Positions 1-8,597 of a DNA stretch of 64,000 nt are shown one piece after another (the first letter of the stretch is position 1; every line of letters begins with the position of its first letter). The position numbers and the translations under genes were made by a program. Source of the stretch: Clostridia bacterium (lineage in GTDB: Bacteria; Bacillota; Clostridia; Christensenellales; Borkfalkiaceae); the NCBI GenBank assembly GCA_900769545.1, contig CAAGGZ010000079.1, forward strand, positions 37,066-101,065, given 5' to 3'. The notes beneath the pieces are model-generated. The model saw only the letters and a list, made by a program, of their open reading frames with translations. It had not been told where the DNA came from and did no database searches.

Positions 1-568
1 TGCGGAACACCGCATTTGCTTACGGCAGGACAACGCCGATTTCCGTTTGACGGAAAAAGGAAAAGAAGTCGGTTTGGTCACCGAAGAACGCTACGAAAGA
101 TACCTCGCAAGAAAGGCAAAATATGAAGAATTATTAACTTCGTTGCAGACACGGGTACCCCAAAAGGAAGCCACGCCCTTATTGGAGCGTTACGGTTATA
201 CCGCTCCCAGCGGCAGCGTTTCGTATGCAGATATGATAAAACGTTCGATTCCGTTGAAGGAAATTATGGCGGAGTTTGGCGTATTTGGCGAATATAAAAA
301 AGACGTACTTGAAACGGCGGAAATCACCGTTAAGTACGAGGGCTATTTAAAGCAGGGCTTGGAATTGATTGAAAAAGCCAAACGTTTGGAATACAAATTA
401 CTCCCTGCGGACGTGGATTATTCGGAAATCAAAGGGCTTCGTTTGGAAGCGCAGGAGAAATTGAACCGAATCCGCCCCTTTAATTTAGGGCAAGCAGGCA
501 GAATTTCGGGCGTAAACCCCGCCGACGTTTCCGTGTTAATGGTTTGGTTGGCAACAAGAGAAGAATAA
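1..568 (+). CDS. mnmG: MnmG (GidA), C-terminal part, cut by the window edge
   Basis: The reading frame is open from base 2 and has no start inside the window, so the 5' part lies outside. The first visible residues contain LRQDNADFRLTEKG, a hallmark of the MnmG/GidA C-terminal region. The helical tail ends with ISGVNPADVSVLMVWL, where MnmG contacts MnmE. With MnmE the enzyme uses FAD and methylene-tetrahydrofolate to install the carboxymethylaminomethyl group on the wobble uridine of certain tRNAs. The FAD-binding domain is not visible. The gene ends just before a strong terminator and converges with the glycosyltransferase gene. Confidence 0.95.
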   Translation, partial: AEHRICLRQDNADFRLTEKGKEVGLVTEERYERYLARKAKYEELLTSLQTRVPQKEATPLLERYGYTAPSGSVSYADMIKRSIPLKEIMAEFGVFGEYKKDVLETAEITVKYEGYLKQGLELIEKAKRLEYKLLPADVDYSEIKGLRLEAQEKLNRIRPFNLGQAGRISGVNPADVSVLMVWLATREE

Positions 569-589
569 AAACATATAAAACGTATAACT

Positions 590-620
590 GCCCCGTTGGT
601 CAAACCAACGGGGCAAGTTT
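590..620 (+). terminator. Intrinsic terminator after mnmG
   Basis: A perfect 10-bp stem (GCCCCGTTGG with CCAACGGGGC, 590-599 and 605-614) with a 5-base loop is followed by AAGTTTTTATT. It sits 21 bases after the mnmG stop, between two converging genes. Confidence 0.9.
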
Positions 621-624
621 TTAT

Positions 625-1557
625 TTACTCATCAAAATTCAATTTTTCCGCTACAATATACTTTGGACGGTTTTGTACTTCATGGTAAATCATACTCGTA
701 TGAATGTTGGCAATGCCTTGACACACCAAAATTATCGAGCCCATTGCGACGATGGACGGGAATAACCACGCCACCAAGCCGCCGAACCAAATTCCGCAAG
801 AAGCCAATACGATAAACGCGATAAAGCAGCAAACACTCAAAAAACCAAGCAAAACGCCCAATTTAATCGGAAACGTCAACGTATAATCGGTGTTGGGAAA
901 TATACCCGACTCCGCCAAACGAATCATCTTTTTCAAGGTATAGTGCGTTTCCCCTGCAACTCGCTCTGGACGGTCGAAATCCACAAACGTCTGATTAAAA
1001 CCAACCCAAGTGGTTTGCGCTCGGAGCAGTCTATCATGCTCCCCAAGGGAAAGAATAGCGTCTACCACTTTTCTGTCGTACAATTTAAAATCGCCAACGT
1101 CTGCAGGCATTTCCATCTTGGTAATCTTGCGCATAAAACGGTAATACAAATACGCCGTAGCCTTTTTAAAGACCGTTTCACCCTTTCTCTTACGGCGTCT
1201 GCCGTGCACAACGTCATAGCCCTCTTTCCACTTCTCTATCATTTGCAGAGCCACCTCGGGAGGGTCTTGCAAATCCGCATCCATCGCAATTACCGCGTCC
1301 CCTTTTGCCATTTCCAATCCGCAAAGGAGCGCCGCTTGCTGACCGAAATTACGGGAAAAATTGCAAACTTTTACACGGTTATCCTTCTTGGCAAGTCCGC
1401 GCAAAATCTCTTTCGTCGCATCCCTGCTACCGTCGTTTACAAAAATCATCTCATATTCTTCTTTTAAAGTATCCATCAAAGGACGGACTGCGTCATAGAA
1501 AAGTTGCAAACTCTTTTCTTCGTTATACGCAGGTACAATTATCGAATATTTAACCAT
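625..1557 (-). CDS. Family 2 glycosyltransferase, polyprenyl-phosphate (GtrB/DPM1-like)
   Basis: This 310-residue protein has an N-terminal GT-A domain with the nucleotide-binding NDGS (about residue 41) and the metal-binding DADLQDPP (about 93-100). Two hydrophobic segments at roughly 230-290 would anchor it in the membrane. That layout is typical of enzymes that move a sugar from a nucleotide donor onto a polyprenyl phosphate for envelope glycan work. The sugar cannot be told from the sequence. The gene stands alone under its own promoter and converges with mnmG. Length fits the family and no defect is seen. Confidence 0.88.
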   Translation of the reverse strand: MVKYSIIVPAYNEEKSLQLFYDAVRPLMDTLKEEYEMIFVNDGSRDATKEILRGLAKKDNRVKVCNFSRNFGQQAALLCGLEMAKGDAVIAMDADLQDPPEVALQMIEKWKEGYDVVHGRRRKRKGETVFKKATAYLYYRFMRKITKMEMPADVGDFKLYDRKVVDAILSLGEHDRLLRAQTTWVGFNQTFVDFDRPERVAGETHYTLKKMIRLAESGIFPNTDYTLTFPIKLGVLLGFLSVCCFIAFIVLASCGIWFGGLVAWLFPSIVAMGSIILVCQGIANIHTSMIYHEVQNRPKYIVAEKLNFDE

Positions 1558-1576
1558 ATCATTACCTCGCTTGCCT

Positions 1577-1605
1577 ATTATACTACATTATGAGAGATTT
1601 GTCAA
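1577..1605 (-). promoter_or_regulatory. Sigma-A promoter of the glycosyltransferase gene
   Basis: On the minus strand TTGACA (1600-1605) and TATAAT (1577-1582) are separated by exactly 17 bases, about 20 bases before the ATG. Both hexamers are full consensus. Confidence 0.85.
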
Positions 1606-1611
1606 TGATTA

Positions 1612-1649
1612 TCGAAAAAAAAGAAGGCGCAGCTTTTTCAGCTACGCCC
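1612..1649 (-). terminator. Intrinsic terminator after pnp
   Basis: On the minus strand a 9-bp stem (GGCGTAGCT with AGCTGCGCC, one G-U pair) is followed by TTCTTTTTTTT. It begins 17 bases after the pnp stop. Confidence 0.85.
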
Positions 1650-1666
1650 TTTTTATTGACTTTAGA

Positions 1667-3766
1667 TTAGTCCATCTTTTCAAGAAGCTTCAAGTCGATA
1701 CCCTTTTCGCCAATCTTGATGATTTCTACTTTTACCTTGTCGCCAATGTTGAGCACGTCCTCAACCTGGTTTACTCTCTGTTCAGAGAGCTTGGAAATGT
1801 GAATCATACCGTCCTTACCGGGAGCAAATTCAACAAACGCGCCAACCTTGGAAAGAATACGAACAACTACGCCAACGAACATATCGCCGATTTCGGGATC
1901 GTGCGCAATCGACTGAACGATTGCCTTTGCACGTTCTGCGTTTGCAACGTCACCGAAGCATGCGATACATACGGTACCGTCTTCACCGATGTCAATCTTC
2001 GTGCCCGTCTGTTCGATAATCTTGTTGATAACTTTACCCTGTTTGCCGACAACGTCGCCAATCTTTTCAGGGTTAATCTTGAAGGTAATAATCTTCGGAG
2101 CATAATTGGAAAGCTTTTCATTCGTTGCAGGGATACATTCAAGCATCTTGCCCAAAATGTGCTTTCTTGCTTCCTGCGCCTGCGCGATTGCGTCAAGCAT
2201 AATCTGCTCGGAAATACCCTTAATCTTAATATCCATCTGGATAGCCGTGATACCCTTGTCCGTACCTGCTACCTTGAAGTCCATATCGCCAAGGAAGTCT
2301 TCAAGACCCTGAATATCCGTCATAATAACGTATTTGCCCGTTTCCTGATCCTTTACAAGACCCATTGCGCAACCTGCTACGGGAGCTTTAATAGGAACAC
2401 CTGCGTCCATAAGCGACATCGTGGAACCGCAAACGGAAGCCATCGAGGACGAACCGTTAGAGGACATAATATCGGAAACGACACGGATTGCATACGGGAA
2501 TTCTTCGGGAGAAGGAATTACGGGAACGAGCGCGCGTTCAGCGAGCGCACCGTGACCGATTTCACGACGGCCGGGGCTTCTCAAAGCCTTTGCTTCACCC
2601 GTGGAATAGCCGGGGAAGTTGTACTGGTGCATATATCTCTTTTCTTCTTCTTCGTCAAGACCTTCCATTCTCTGCGCTTCACCGAGCATACCGAGCGTAC
2701 AGGTCGTCAAAGCCTGCGTCTGACCTCTGGTGAACACTGCGGAGCCGTGTACTCTGGGAAGGATACCGTGTTCACACCAAATAGGACGAACTTCGGTAAG
2801 TTTTCTTCCGTCGGGACGAACGCCGTCGAAAATCTTCGCGCGAACGATACCTTTCACGATATAATAGATGGAATCCTTTACTTCACGAATCTGGTCGGGA
2901 TAAATTTCACTGAAATGTTCGATGATTTCCGCTTCCGCAGCAGCCTGCTTTTCCTGACGTTCCTGACGATCGAAAGTATCGAGAGCCGCATAGAGTTTGT
3001 CGTAACCGTATTCTTTAACGGCTGCGTCCAAATCTTCGGGAATGCGGTAAAGCTCCATTTCCTTCTTAGGCTTGCCTACAACGGGAACGATTTCTTCCGC
3101 AATCCACTTGCAAACCTTCTTAATTTCCTCGTGACCGAACATAATTGCGCCAACCATTTCTGCGTCGGTAACTTCGTTTGCGCCTGCTTCAATCATAAGG
3201 ATAGCGTCGGAAGTACCGGCAAGGTTAAGGTGAATCGTGCTCTTTGCGCGCTGTTCCATATCAGGGTTGATAACGTACTGACCGTCAACGCAACCAACAA
3301 CAACCGAACCCGTAGGGCCTGCCCAAGGAATATCGGAAATGGAGAGCGCGATAGACGAACCTACCATTGCCAAAGGCTCGGGAGAAATATCGGGGTCAAC
3401 GGAAAGCGCCGTTGCAACAACGACTACGTCGTTAAAGATTCCCTTAGGGAACAAGGGACGGATAGGACGGTCGATAAGACGGCTGGTAAGGATAGCCTTA
3501 TCAGACGCTCTGCCCTCACGCTTTTTAAAGCCGCCGGGGATTTTACCTACCGCGAACATTTTTTCTTCATAATCAACGGAAAGGGGGAAGAAATCCATTC
3601 CTTCTCTCGCCGTTTCGGACATACATACGGATACGTGAACGGCAGTTTCACCGCAACGAACCAAACATGCGCCGTTTGCCTGTTCGGCATACTTACCGAT
3701 TTCTACGGTGAGTTCTTTGCCTGCGTAATCAGTTTTAAAAACTTTGCAATTTTCTAAAGATGGCAT
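1667..3766 (-). CDS. pnp: Polyribonucleotide nucleotidyltransferase (PNPase)
   Basis: This full-length 699-residue PNPase degrades RNA 3' to 5' using phosphate and takes part in mRNA turnover in the cytoplasm. Two RNase PH-like halves are joined by a helical linker. The second half carries GRREIGHGALAERAL, the conserved core region. A KH domain (near residue 555, with VGKQGKVINKI) and a C-terminal S1 domain (near 620-690, with KVGAFVEF) bind RNA. The start has an AGGAG site (CAAGGAGAATTTTTACAATG). rpsO lies directly upstream on the same strand, the widespread rpsO-pnp order, but with its own terminator between. Confidence 0.98.
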   Translation of the reverse strand: MPSLENCKVFKTDYAGKELTVEIGKYAEQANGACLVRCGETAVHVSVCMSETAREGMDFFPLSVDYEEKMFAVGKIPGGFKKREGRASDKAILTSRLIDRPIRPLFPKGIFNDVVVVATALSVDPDISPEPLAMVGSSIALSISDIPWAGPTGSVVVGCVDGQYVINPDMEQRAKSTIHLNLAGTSDAILMIEAGANEVTDAEMVGAIMFGHEEIKKVCKWIAEEIVPVVGKPKKEMELYRIPEDLDAAVKEYGYDKLYAALDTFDRQERQEKQAAAEAEIIEHFSEIYPDQIREVKDSIYYIVKGIVRAKIFDGVRPDGRKLTEVRPIWCEHGILPRVHGSAVFTRGQTQALTTCTLGMLGEAQRMEGLDEEEEKRYMHQYNFPGYSTGEAKALRSPGRREIGHGALAERALVPVIPSPEEFPYAIRVVSDIMSSNGSSSMASVCGSTMSLMDAGVPIKAPVAGCAMGLVKDQETGKYVIMTDIQGLEDFLGDMDFKVAGTDKGITAIQMDIKIKGISEQIMLDAIAQAQEARKHILGKMLECIPATNEKLSNYAPKIITFKINPEKIGDVVGKQGKVINKIIEQTGTKIDIGEDGTVCIACFGDVANAERAKAIVQSIAHDPEIGDMFVGVVVRILSKVGAFVEFAPGKDGMIHISKLSEQRVNQVEDVLNIGDKVKVEIIKIGEKGIDLKLLEKMD

Positions 3767-3810
3767 TGTAAAAATTCTCCTTGTCTAATAATTCTTTTTT
3801 GTTCTTGTCC

Positions 3811-3833
3811 GCTTACGTCGCCCGACTGTAAGC
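3811..3833 (-). promoter_or_regulatory. Hairpin in the pnp leader
   Basis: GCTTAC pairs with GTAAGC and GTC with GAC around a four-base loop, in the leader between rpsO and pnp. In E. coli a leader hairpin is used for pnp autoregulation by RNase III and PNPase. That role here is only an inference from position. Confidence 0.4.
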
Positions 3834-3898
3834 AGATTTATTTCGATATATCTCAAAAAGGGAGCTTATGCCGAGGCTCGCTTCCCGATAATATATCA

Positions 3899-3928
3899 CA
3901 AAAAAGAGCGAGTTAAAACAACCCGCCC
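3899..3928 (-). terminator. Intrinsic terminator after rpsO
   Basis: On the minus strand GGGCGGGTT pairs with AACTCGCTC (two G-U pairs) around a short loop, followed by TTTTTTG. It lies 13 bases beyond the rpsO stop. Confidence 0.8.
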
Positions 3929-3940
3929 TTTCATGCTTGC

Positions 3941-4195
3941 TTACTTTCTCAATCCTAAAGCTTCAACAATCGCTCTGTATCTCGTAATATCTTTTTCCTT
4001 AAGATAGTCGAGAAGGCCACGACGTTTACCTACCATCTTCAAAAGACCACGACGGGAATGGTTGTCCTGTTTGTGTTCCTTGAGGTGTTCGTTAAGGTGA
4101 TTGATTCTCTGCGTCAAAAGCGCAATCTGCACTTCAGGAGAACCCGTGTCGCCTTCGTGGGTAGCATACTTTGCAATGATTTCGTTCTTTTCCAT
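3941..4195 (-). CDS. rpsO: 30S ribosomal protein S15
   Basis: The 84-residue product contains the S15 signature [19 protein letters not shown] and the [20 protein letters not shown] helix pair that binds the three-way junction of 16S rRNA helices 20-22. It is about five residues shorter than most S15 proteins, at the N-terminus. The start is supported by AGGAGG seven bases upstream. It has its own promoter and a roughly 80-base leader, and lies upstream of pnp. Confidence 0.98.
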   Translation of the reverse strand: MEKNEIIAKYATHEGDTGSPEVQIALLTQRINHLNEHLKEHKQDNHSRRGLLKMVGKRRGLLDYLKEKDITRYRAIVEALGLRK

Positions 4196-4275
4196 TTTTT
4201 TATCCTCCTATGGAATGTTATCTCGTACCGCTGAGCAAACCGTGGAGAATCGAGTCCCTCAGACAGCCGTTACCA
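4196..4275 (-). promoter_or_regulatory. Putative autoregulatory leader of rpsO
   Basis: Between the promoter and the AGGAGG lies a GC-richer leader with possible alternative stems, for example CTGAG with CTCAG and CTCG with CGAG around a shared loop. S15 represses its own translation through structured leaders in many bacteria. The exact fold here was judged by eye. Confidence 0.4.
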
Positions 4276-4277
4276 CT

Positions 4278-4306
4278 ATTTTAACATATTCTTTTTAGAA
4301 TGTAAA
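4278..4306 (-). promoter_or_regulatory. Sigma-A promoter of rpsO
   Basis: TTTACA (4301-4306) and TAAAAT (4278-4283) lie 17 bases apart on the minus strand, about 80 bases before the rpsO start. Confidence 0.7.
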
Positions 4307-4353
4307 CCAAAACGCAGTCCTTTTTTATATTTTTTTCGCATTTTATCAAGTTT

Positions 4354-5745
4354 TTACTCAAAAAATTTTCTGCGTTTCTCAATAATCGAGTCCACTCCCT
4401 CGATATACGTTTTCAAATCCTTTTGCGAAGCGCATCGATTTATTAAACCTTTATCGTTATACACACGCTTGGATACGGCGTTTGCGCCCACCGCAAGATT
4501 GTCCGCCGTCTCTTCCATAATATCTACGTTGTATACGCACGCCTTATTCGGCTTCGTCCAGCCGACGTTTTCATTATTCCCCACTTGGTATTTCTGGCGA
4601 TACATATAATAAGGAGCATACCCTGCCGCGCTTAAAATTTGTCTAGAAGAGCCTACCATGTCCGAGATGAAATCGTTTTCAAGATAAGAAGTATCCCCTT
4701 TCAATAAGTCCTCTTTGAGCTTTGCGCCCGACTTTAAAGAAAGACAATGCACCGTAATATTATCCGCGCCCGTCCCCACAGCTTTTTGTACGCTGTCCTC
4801 GAACATCTCCACCGTCTCGTCCGTAAGCCCTGCAATCAAATCCACGTTGATAACAAAATCGTATTTGTTAGAAAGCTCAAACGCGCGGTAAATGTCCGCT
4901 TCCGTATGTTTTCTGCCGATTTTTCGCAAAGTCTCGTCCGAAAAAGACTGCGGATTGATACAAATACGATTCACGCCAAACGCTTTCAACAACGCAAGCT
5001 TTTCTTCCGTAAACACGTCGGGTCTGCCTGCCTCTACCGTGTATTCGCAGTTTGCTCCGTATTTTTCATAAATGGGGGCGATTCCCTTTAAAACTCTGCC
5101 AAGCTCCGTCACATCCAGCGCAAACGGCGTACCGCCGCCAACGTAAATGCTGCGTAAATTCCCCACGCTCTCCTGCGCCGCAAGAAGTTCTTTTTCCAAA
5201 CACTCCAAATACGGCGGCAAAAAAGATTTTGTCTTATCAATGGGAGCCGTAATAAAGGAACAATACGCGCACTTCGTCGGGCAAAACGGAATAGAGACAA
5301 ACAAATCGGTGTTACCGTCTTTTTTCTCGTAAATCCCTTCCTGCGTTTTTAAAATTTCCGCCACGAGCGCAATATTTTCCTCGCTCACGCCCATTTGCCG
5401 AAAAAGCAACGTAAAATCTCTACCTTGCTCGATTTCCGAATACGCGAGCTTGGTTGGACGAATCCCCGTCAATGCGCCCCACGGCATTTTTTCGCCGTAT
5501 TTTTCACTTAAAATCTTGTATAAAGCGAGCTTTGCAAAGCGACGCTCGAACCGTTTATATTCAAGTTCATCTCGTACATGCCCCCTATCTTCAAAGAAAA
5601 AGGACTGTCCGTCAATAGAAAAATTATTATAAAAGATTTCCCCCTCAAAGCGGAAACTATGGTCTATGTCTTGCGGACGTTTTTTAAACAAACGCACAAC
5701 GTCCAAAAGCTCGTTTTCCAAAAACGTACAATTTGTCGTAAACAT
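4354..5745 (-). CDS. hemZ: HemZ-type radical SAM coproporphyrinogen dehydrogenase
   Basis: This 463-residue radical SAM protein has the iron-sulfur cluster motif CPTKCAYC (Cys155, Cys159, Cys162). A preceding GALTGIRPTKL and the later GGGTP motif are typical of the HemZ branch of the HemN family. HemN enzymes oxidise coproporphyrinogen III without oxygen, but the substrate of HemZ proteins in many Clostridia is not firmly known. No other haem genes are visible here. It is the last gene of the recJ-relA-metallohydrolase series, starting 4 bases after its neighbour. HemZ beside a metallo-hydrolase and relA is a common clostridial order. Confidence 0.88.
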   Translation of the reverse strand: MFTTNCTFLENELLDVVRLFKKRPQDIDHSFRFEGEIFYNNFSIDGQSFFFEDRGHVRDELEYKRFERRFAKLALYKILSEKYGEKMPWGALTGIRPTKLAYSEIEQGRDFTLLFRQMGVSEENIALVAEILKTQEGIYEKKDGNTDLFVSIPFCPTKCAYCSFITAPIDKTKSFLPPYLECLEKELLAAQESVGNLRSIYVGGGTPFALDVTELGRVLKGIAPIYEKYGANCEYTVEAGRPDVFTEEKLALLKAFGVNRICINPQSFSDETLRKIGRKHTEADIYRAFELSNKYDFVINVDLIAGLTDETVEMFEDSVQKAVGTGADNITVHCLSLKSGAKLKEDLLKGDTSYLENDFISDMVGSSRQILSAAGYAPYYMYRQKYQVGNNENVGWTKPNKACVYNVDIMEETADNLAVGANAVSKRVYNDKGLINRCASQKDLKTYIEGVDSIIEKRRKFFE

Positions 5746-5749
5746 TCTT

Positions 5750-6370
5750 TCACCTCGTCATAAACGGGTTATTTCTTCGTTCGTATTCAAGCGTTGTTTC
5801 CTCGTTATGCCCTGCATATACAGGCATATCCCCTTCCAACGCCGCCAAACGCGCCAAGCTTTGCTGCATTTCCACGCCATTGCCCGTCGGAAAATCCGTT
5901 CTTCCCATACTCCCAGCAAACAACGTATCGCCCGTGAAAAGGTATTGCGCTCCGTCTTTGTCCGTTACGAGATAACAACAACTCCCTACGGTGTGTCCAG
6001 GCGTGATAAGCGTCTTGATTTTTAAGCCCAACAACTCGATTTCCTCGTTATCTTCCAACGTTTTATCCACCGTAAAATAACAGCGCGGCGCGCCAAATGC
6101 GTCAAACAAATCCGCCTTTGTCCCCACGAGCGGTTTTTCCTTGACCGAGCAAAATACCTTTGCTCCGCTCTTTTGTAATACTTCCGTACCGCCAACGTGG
6201 TCGAAATGACAATGCGTCAAAAGTACGTATTTGGTCGTAATTCCACGCTTGATAAGCTCGCTTTCCACTCGCTCCTGCGAAGGATCAATGATAATCGCCT
6301 GATTGTTATTCGTTACCAAAACGTAGGTATTTGCCCCAAAACCACGGGGCGAAAGCGTAATAAGCTGCAT
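5750..6370 (-). CDS. MBL-fold metallo-hydrolase (glyoxalase II-like)
   Basis: The 206-residue protein is a single metallo-beta-lactamase domain with the zinc-binding THCHFDHVGG (His53, His55, Asp57, His58), a later TPGHTVGS and FTGDTLF, and YAGHNEETT near the end. These match the small glyoxalase II-like group. It lacks the C-terminal helical domain of true glyoxalase II, so the substrate is unknown. It lies between relA and hemZ on the minus strand with an AGAGGT site before the ATG, and is probably co-transcribed with them. Confidence 0.85.
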   Translation of the reverse strand: MQLITLSPRGFGANTYVLVTNNNQAIIIDPSQERVESELIKRGITTKYVLLTHCHFDHVGGTEVLQKSGAKVFCSVKEKPLVGTKADLFDAFGAPRCYFTVDKTLEDNEEIELLGLKIKTLITPGHTVGSCCYLVTDKDGAQYLFTGDTLFAGSMGRTDFPTGNGVEMQQSLARLAALEGDMPVYAGHNEETTLEYERRNNPFMTR

Positions 6371-6419
6371 ACATTACCTCTTATAAACCGATTGCGCCGC
6401 AAATTGCGACGCAATAATG

Positions 6420-8567
6420 TTACGACAATGAAGTGATACGGTGCACTTCGTATATCCGCTTATCGGACTGCATCTTTTTAATGAGCTGATCCACCTCCGT
6501 AATATCCGTAAAGGAAATGGAAGCCTCCAAAATAGCGTCGTGATTTTTATCAATTCTGCCGTTGACCGCCGTAATCGACAAACGCATTTCCGAAACCACC
6601 GACGAAAGCACGGACAACGCCGCGCCCTGCTCCGTTGCGCGAATAGAAATATTCGCATTATAACGCTGTTTCGCGCCTGCCTCAATTTGCCAAGACGCAG
6701 GCAACAAACGCTGTTTTTCCACTCCGCGAAGGTTGGGACAGTCCGCGCGGTGAATTACCGTACCTCTACCGCGAGAGGTATAACTGATAATTTCATCCCC
6801 CGGCACAGGCGAACAACAACCTGCAAAATGCACCAAAATCCCTGCCTGACCATTGACAAGCACGCCGCCCGGCGTCTTTTTACCGCCGCCGCTCGTGTGC
6901 AATTCAAAGGCATGCGGCGTTTCCTTGCGATAAAAATCAATGAGCTTGAATAAGATTTGATTCACGGAAATGGAGCCATACCCCACTGCCGCAAACATTT
7001 CTTCCTGCTCCGTGAAAGAGAAACGCTCCGAAATGCGTTTAAAGCTTTCCGCCGTCAACAGCGTAGACAGTGAATAGCCTTTCTTCTTCGCCTCGTCTTC
7101 CAACTTAATTTGCCCAATTCGAATGTTTTCTTCCTTGAGCTCGTTTTTATAGAACTGCCTAATTTTTGCCTTTGCGCTGGAAGATTTGATAAATTTCAAC
7201 CAATCTCTTGACGGGCCTTTCGAGTTAGGCGAAGTGATAATTTCCACCACGTCTCCGACCTCTAAAGTCGTCGTCAAAGGCACAATTTTGGAATTGACCC
7301 TCGCCCCCGTACAACGGTTGCCCACTTCCGAGTGAATGGCATACGCAAAGTCCACGGGAGTTGCCCCCGGCGGCAAAGAAATGACCTTTCCTCGAGGGGT
7401 AAATACCAACAGCTCGTGACTGTAAAGCTCTGTTTTGAGCGCGTCTATAAACTCTCGGGAGTCTTTCAAATCCCCCTGCCATTCCATAACTTCTCTCAAC
7501 CAAGTAAGGCGGTTTTCAAAGTTGTTATTGGCTTCTTCCGTCTTGCCTTCCTTATATTTCCAATGCGCCGCGATACCGAATTCCGCTATGCGGTGCATTT
7601 CTTCCGTACGAATTTGAATCTCAAACGGCTGACCGTATCTCGTCATAACCGTCGTGTGCAAGGATTGATATTTATTAGGCTTTGGCGTAGCGATATAATC
7701 CTTAATACGCCCGGGAATGGGCTTCCATTTTTCGTGGATTCTACCCAAAACCGTATAACACTGGCTTATATCCTTGACAATAACGCGCACCGCCGTTAAA
7801 TCGTAGATTTGGTCGAGCGTCTTGTCCTTATTCTTCATCTTTTTATAAATGGAGTAGAAGTGCTTCGGACGTCCAAAAACTTCTCCTTCCACACCGTCGG
7901 CTTGCATCAATTCCTTGATTTCTTCCACGATACCGTTGACAAATTCCTTACGCTCCGACAAACGCTCTCTCACGTTGTAAACCAAGTATTCGTAAGCTTC
8001 GGGGTCAAGATATTTCAAACACAAGTCTTCCAGCTCGCACTTGATTTGCGAGACGCCGAGTCGCCCTGCAAGCGGCGCGTAAATATCCAACGTTTCGCTT
8101 GCCATACGCTGTTGTCTTTCATAGGAAAGGAAATTGAGCGAACGCATATTATGCAAACGGTCGGCAAGCTTGATAATGATAACGCGCACGTCCTTTGCCA
8201 TCGCAACGAAGATTTTTCTGAAATTCTCTGCATTCTCGTCCTCTTTGGACTTGAACACAATTTTTTCGAGCTTCGTTACGCCGCCGACAAGGTCCAAAAC
8301 CTCATCGCCGAACTCTTGTTTAATATCTTCCGCCGTAGAAGCCGTATCTTCAATGACGTCATGCAAAAGCGCCGCGGCAATCGTCGCGGCATCCAACCCC
8401 AAATCCATTAAGATTTCTGCAACAGCGCAAGGATGAATAAAGTACGGCTCGCCCGAAGCGCGCTTCTGATTGCTATGCGCTTCTTTTGCAAACTCGTAAG
8501 CCTTTTGCAGCATTTCATTATCCGAGGTTGCATATAATCGATTGATTTTATTCAACATTTCTTCCAT
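6420..8567 (-). CDS. relA: Bifunctional (p)ppGpp synthetase/hydrolase (Rel)
   Basis: At 715 residues this is a long RelA/SpoT protein. The N-terminal hydrolase domain keeps HDVIEDT (69-75), so ppGpp breakdown should be active. The synthetase domain follows, with the LHTTVMTRYG region. Then come a TGS domain (about 390-450, LVFTPRGKVISLPPG), a central region with CCSPVPGDEI, and a C-terminal ACT domain. It makes and removes the stringent alarmone on the ribosome. It lies 30 bases after recJ, and the recJ-relA-metallohydrolase-hemZ order suggests an operon. No dtd or apt gene, often found here in Clostridia, is present. Confidence 0.97.
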   Translation of the reverse strand: MEEMLNKINRLYATSDNEMLQKAYEFAKEAHSNQKRASGEPYFIHPCAVAEILMDLGLDAATIAAALLHDVIEDTASTAEDIKQEFGDEVLDLVGGVTKLEKIVFKSKEDENAENFRKIFVAMAKDVRVIIIKLADRLHNMRSLNFLSYERQQRMASETLDIYAPLAGRLGVSQIKCELEDLCLKYLDPEAYEYLVYNVRERLSERKEFVNGIVEEIKELMQADGVEGEVFGRPKHFYSIYKKMKNKDKTLDQIYDLTAVRVIVKDISQCYTVLGRIHEKWKPIPGRIKDYIATPKPNKYQSLHTTVMTRYGQPFEIQIRTEEMHRIAEFGIAAHWKYKEGKTEEANNNFENRLTWLREVMEWQGDLKDSREFIDALKTELYSHELLVFTPRGKVISLPPGATPVDFAYAIHSEVGNRCTGARVNSKIVPLTTTLEVGDVVEIITSPNSKGPSRDWLKFIKSSSAKAKIRQFYKNELKEENIRIGQIKLEDEAKKKGYSLSTLLTAESFKRISERFSFTEQEEMFAAVGYGSISVNQILFKLIDFYRKETPHAFELHTSGGGKKTPGGVLVNGQAGILVHFAGCCSPVPGDEIISYTSRGRGTVIHRADCPNLRGVEKQRLLPASWQIEAGAKQRYNANISIRATEQGAALSVLSSVVSEMRLSITAVNGRIDKNHDAILEASISFTDITEVDQLIKKMQSDKRIYEVHRITSLS

Positions 8568-8597
8568 CTGCTCACCTCAACAGCTTCCGTAATACGT

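Noticed and set aside
1571..3757. A 728-codon open frame on the plus strand opposite pnp
   Set aside because: It mirrors a typical PNPase gene on the other strand, has no ribosome binding site and codes an unlikely Asn/Phe/Arg-rich protein.
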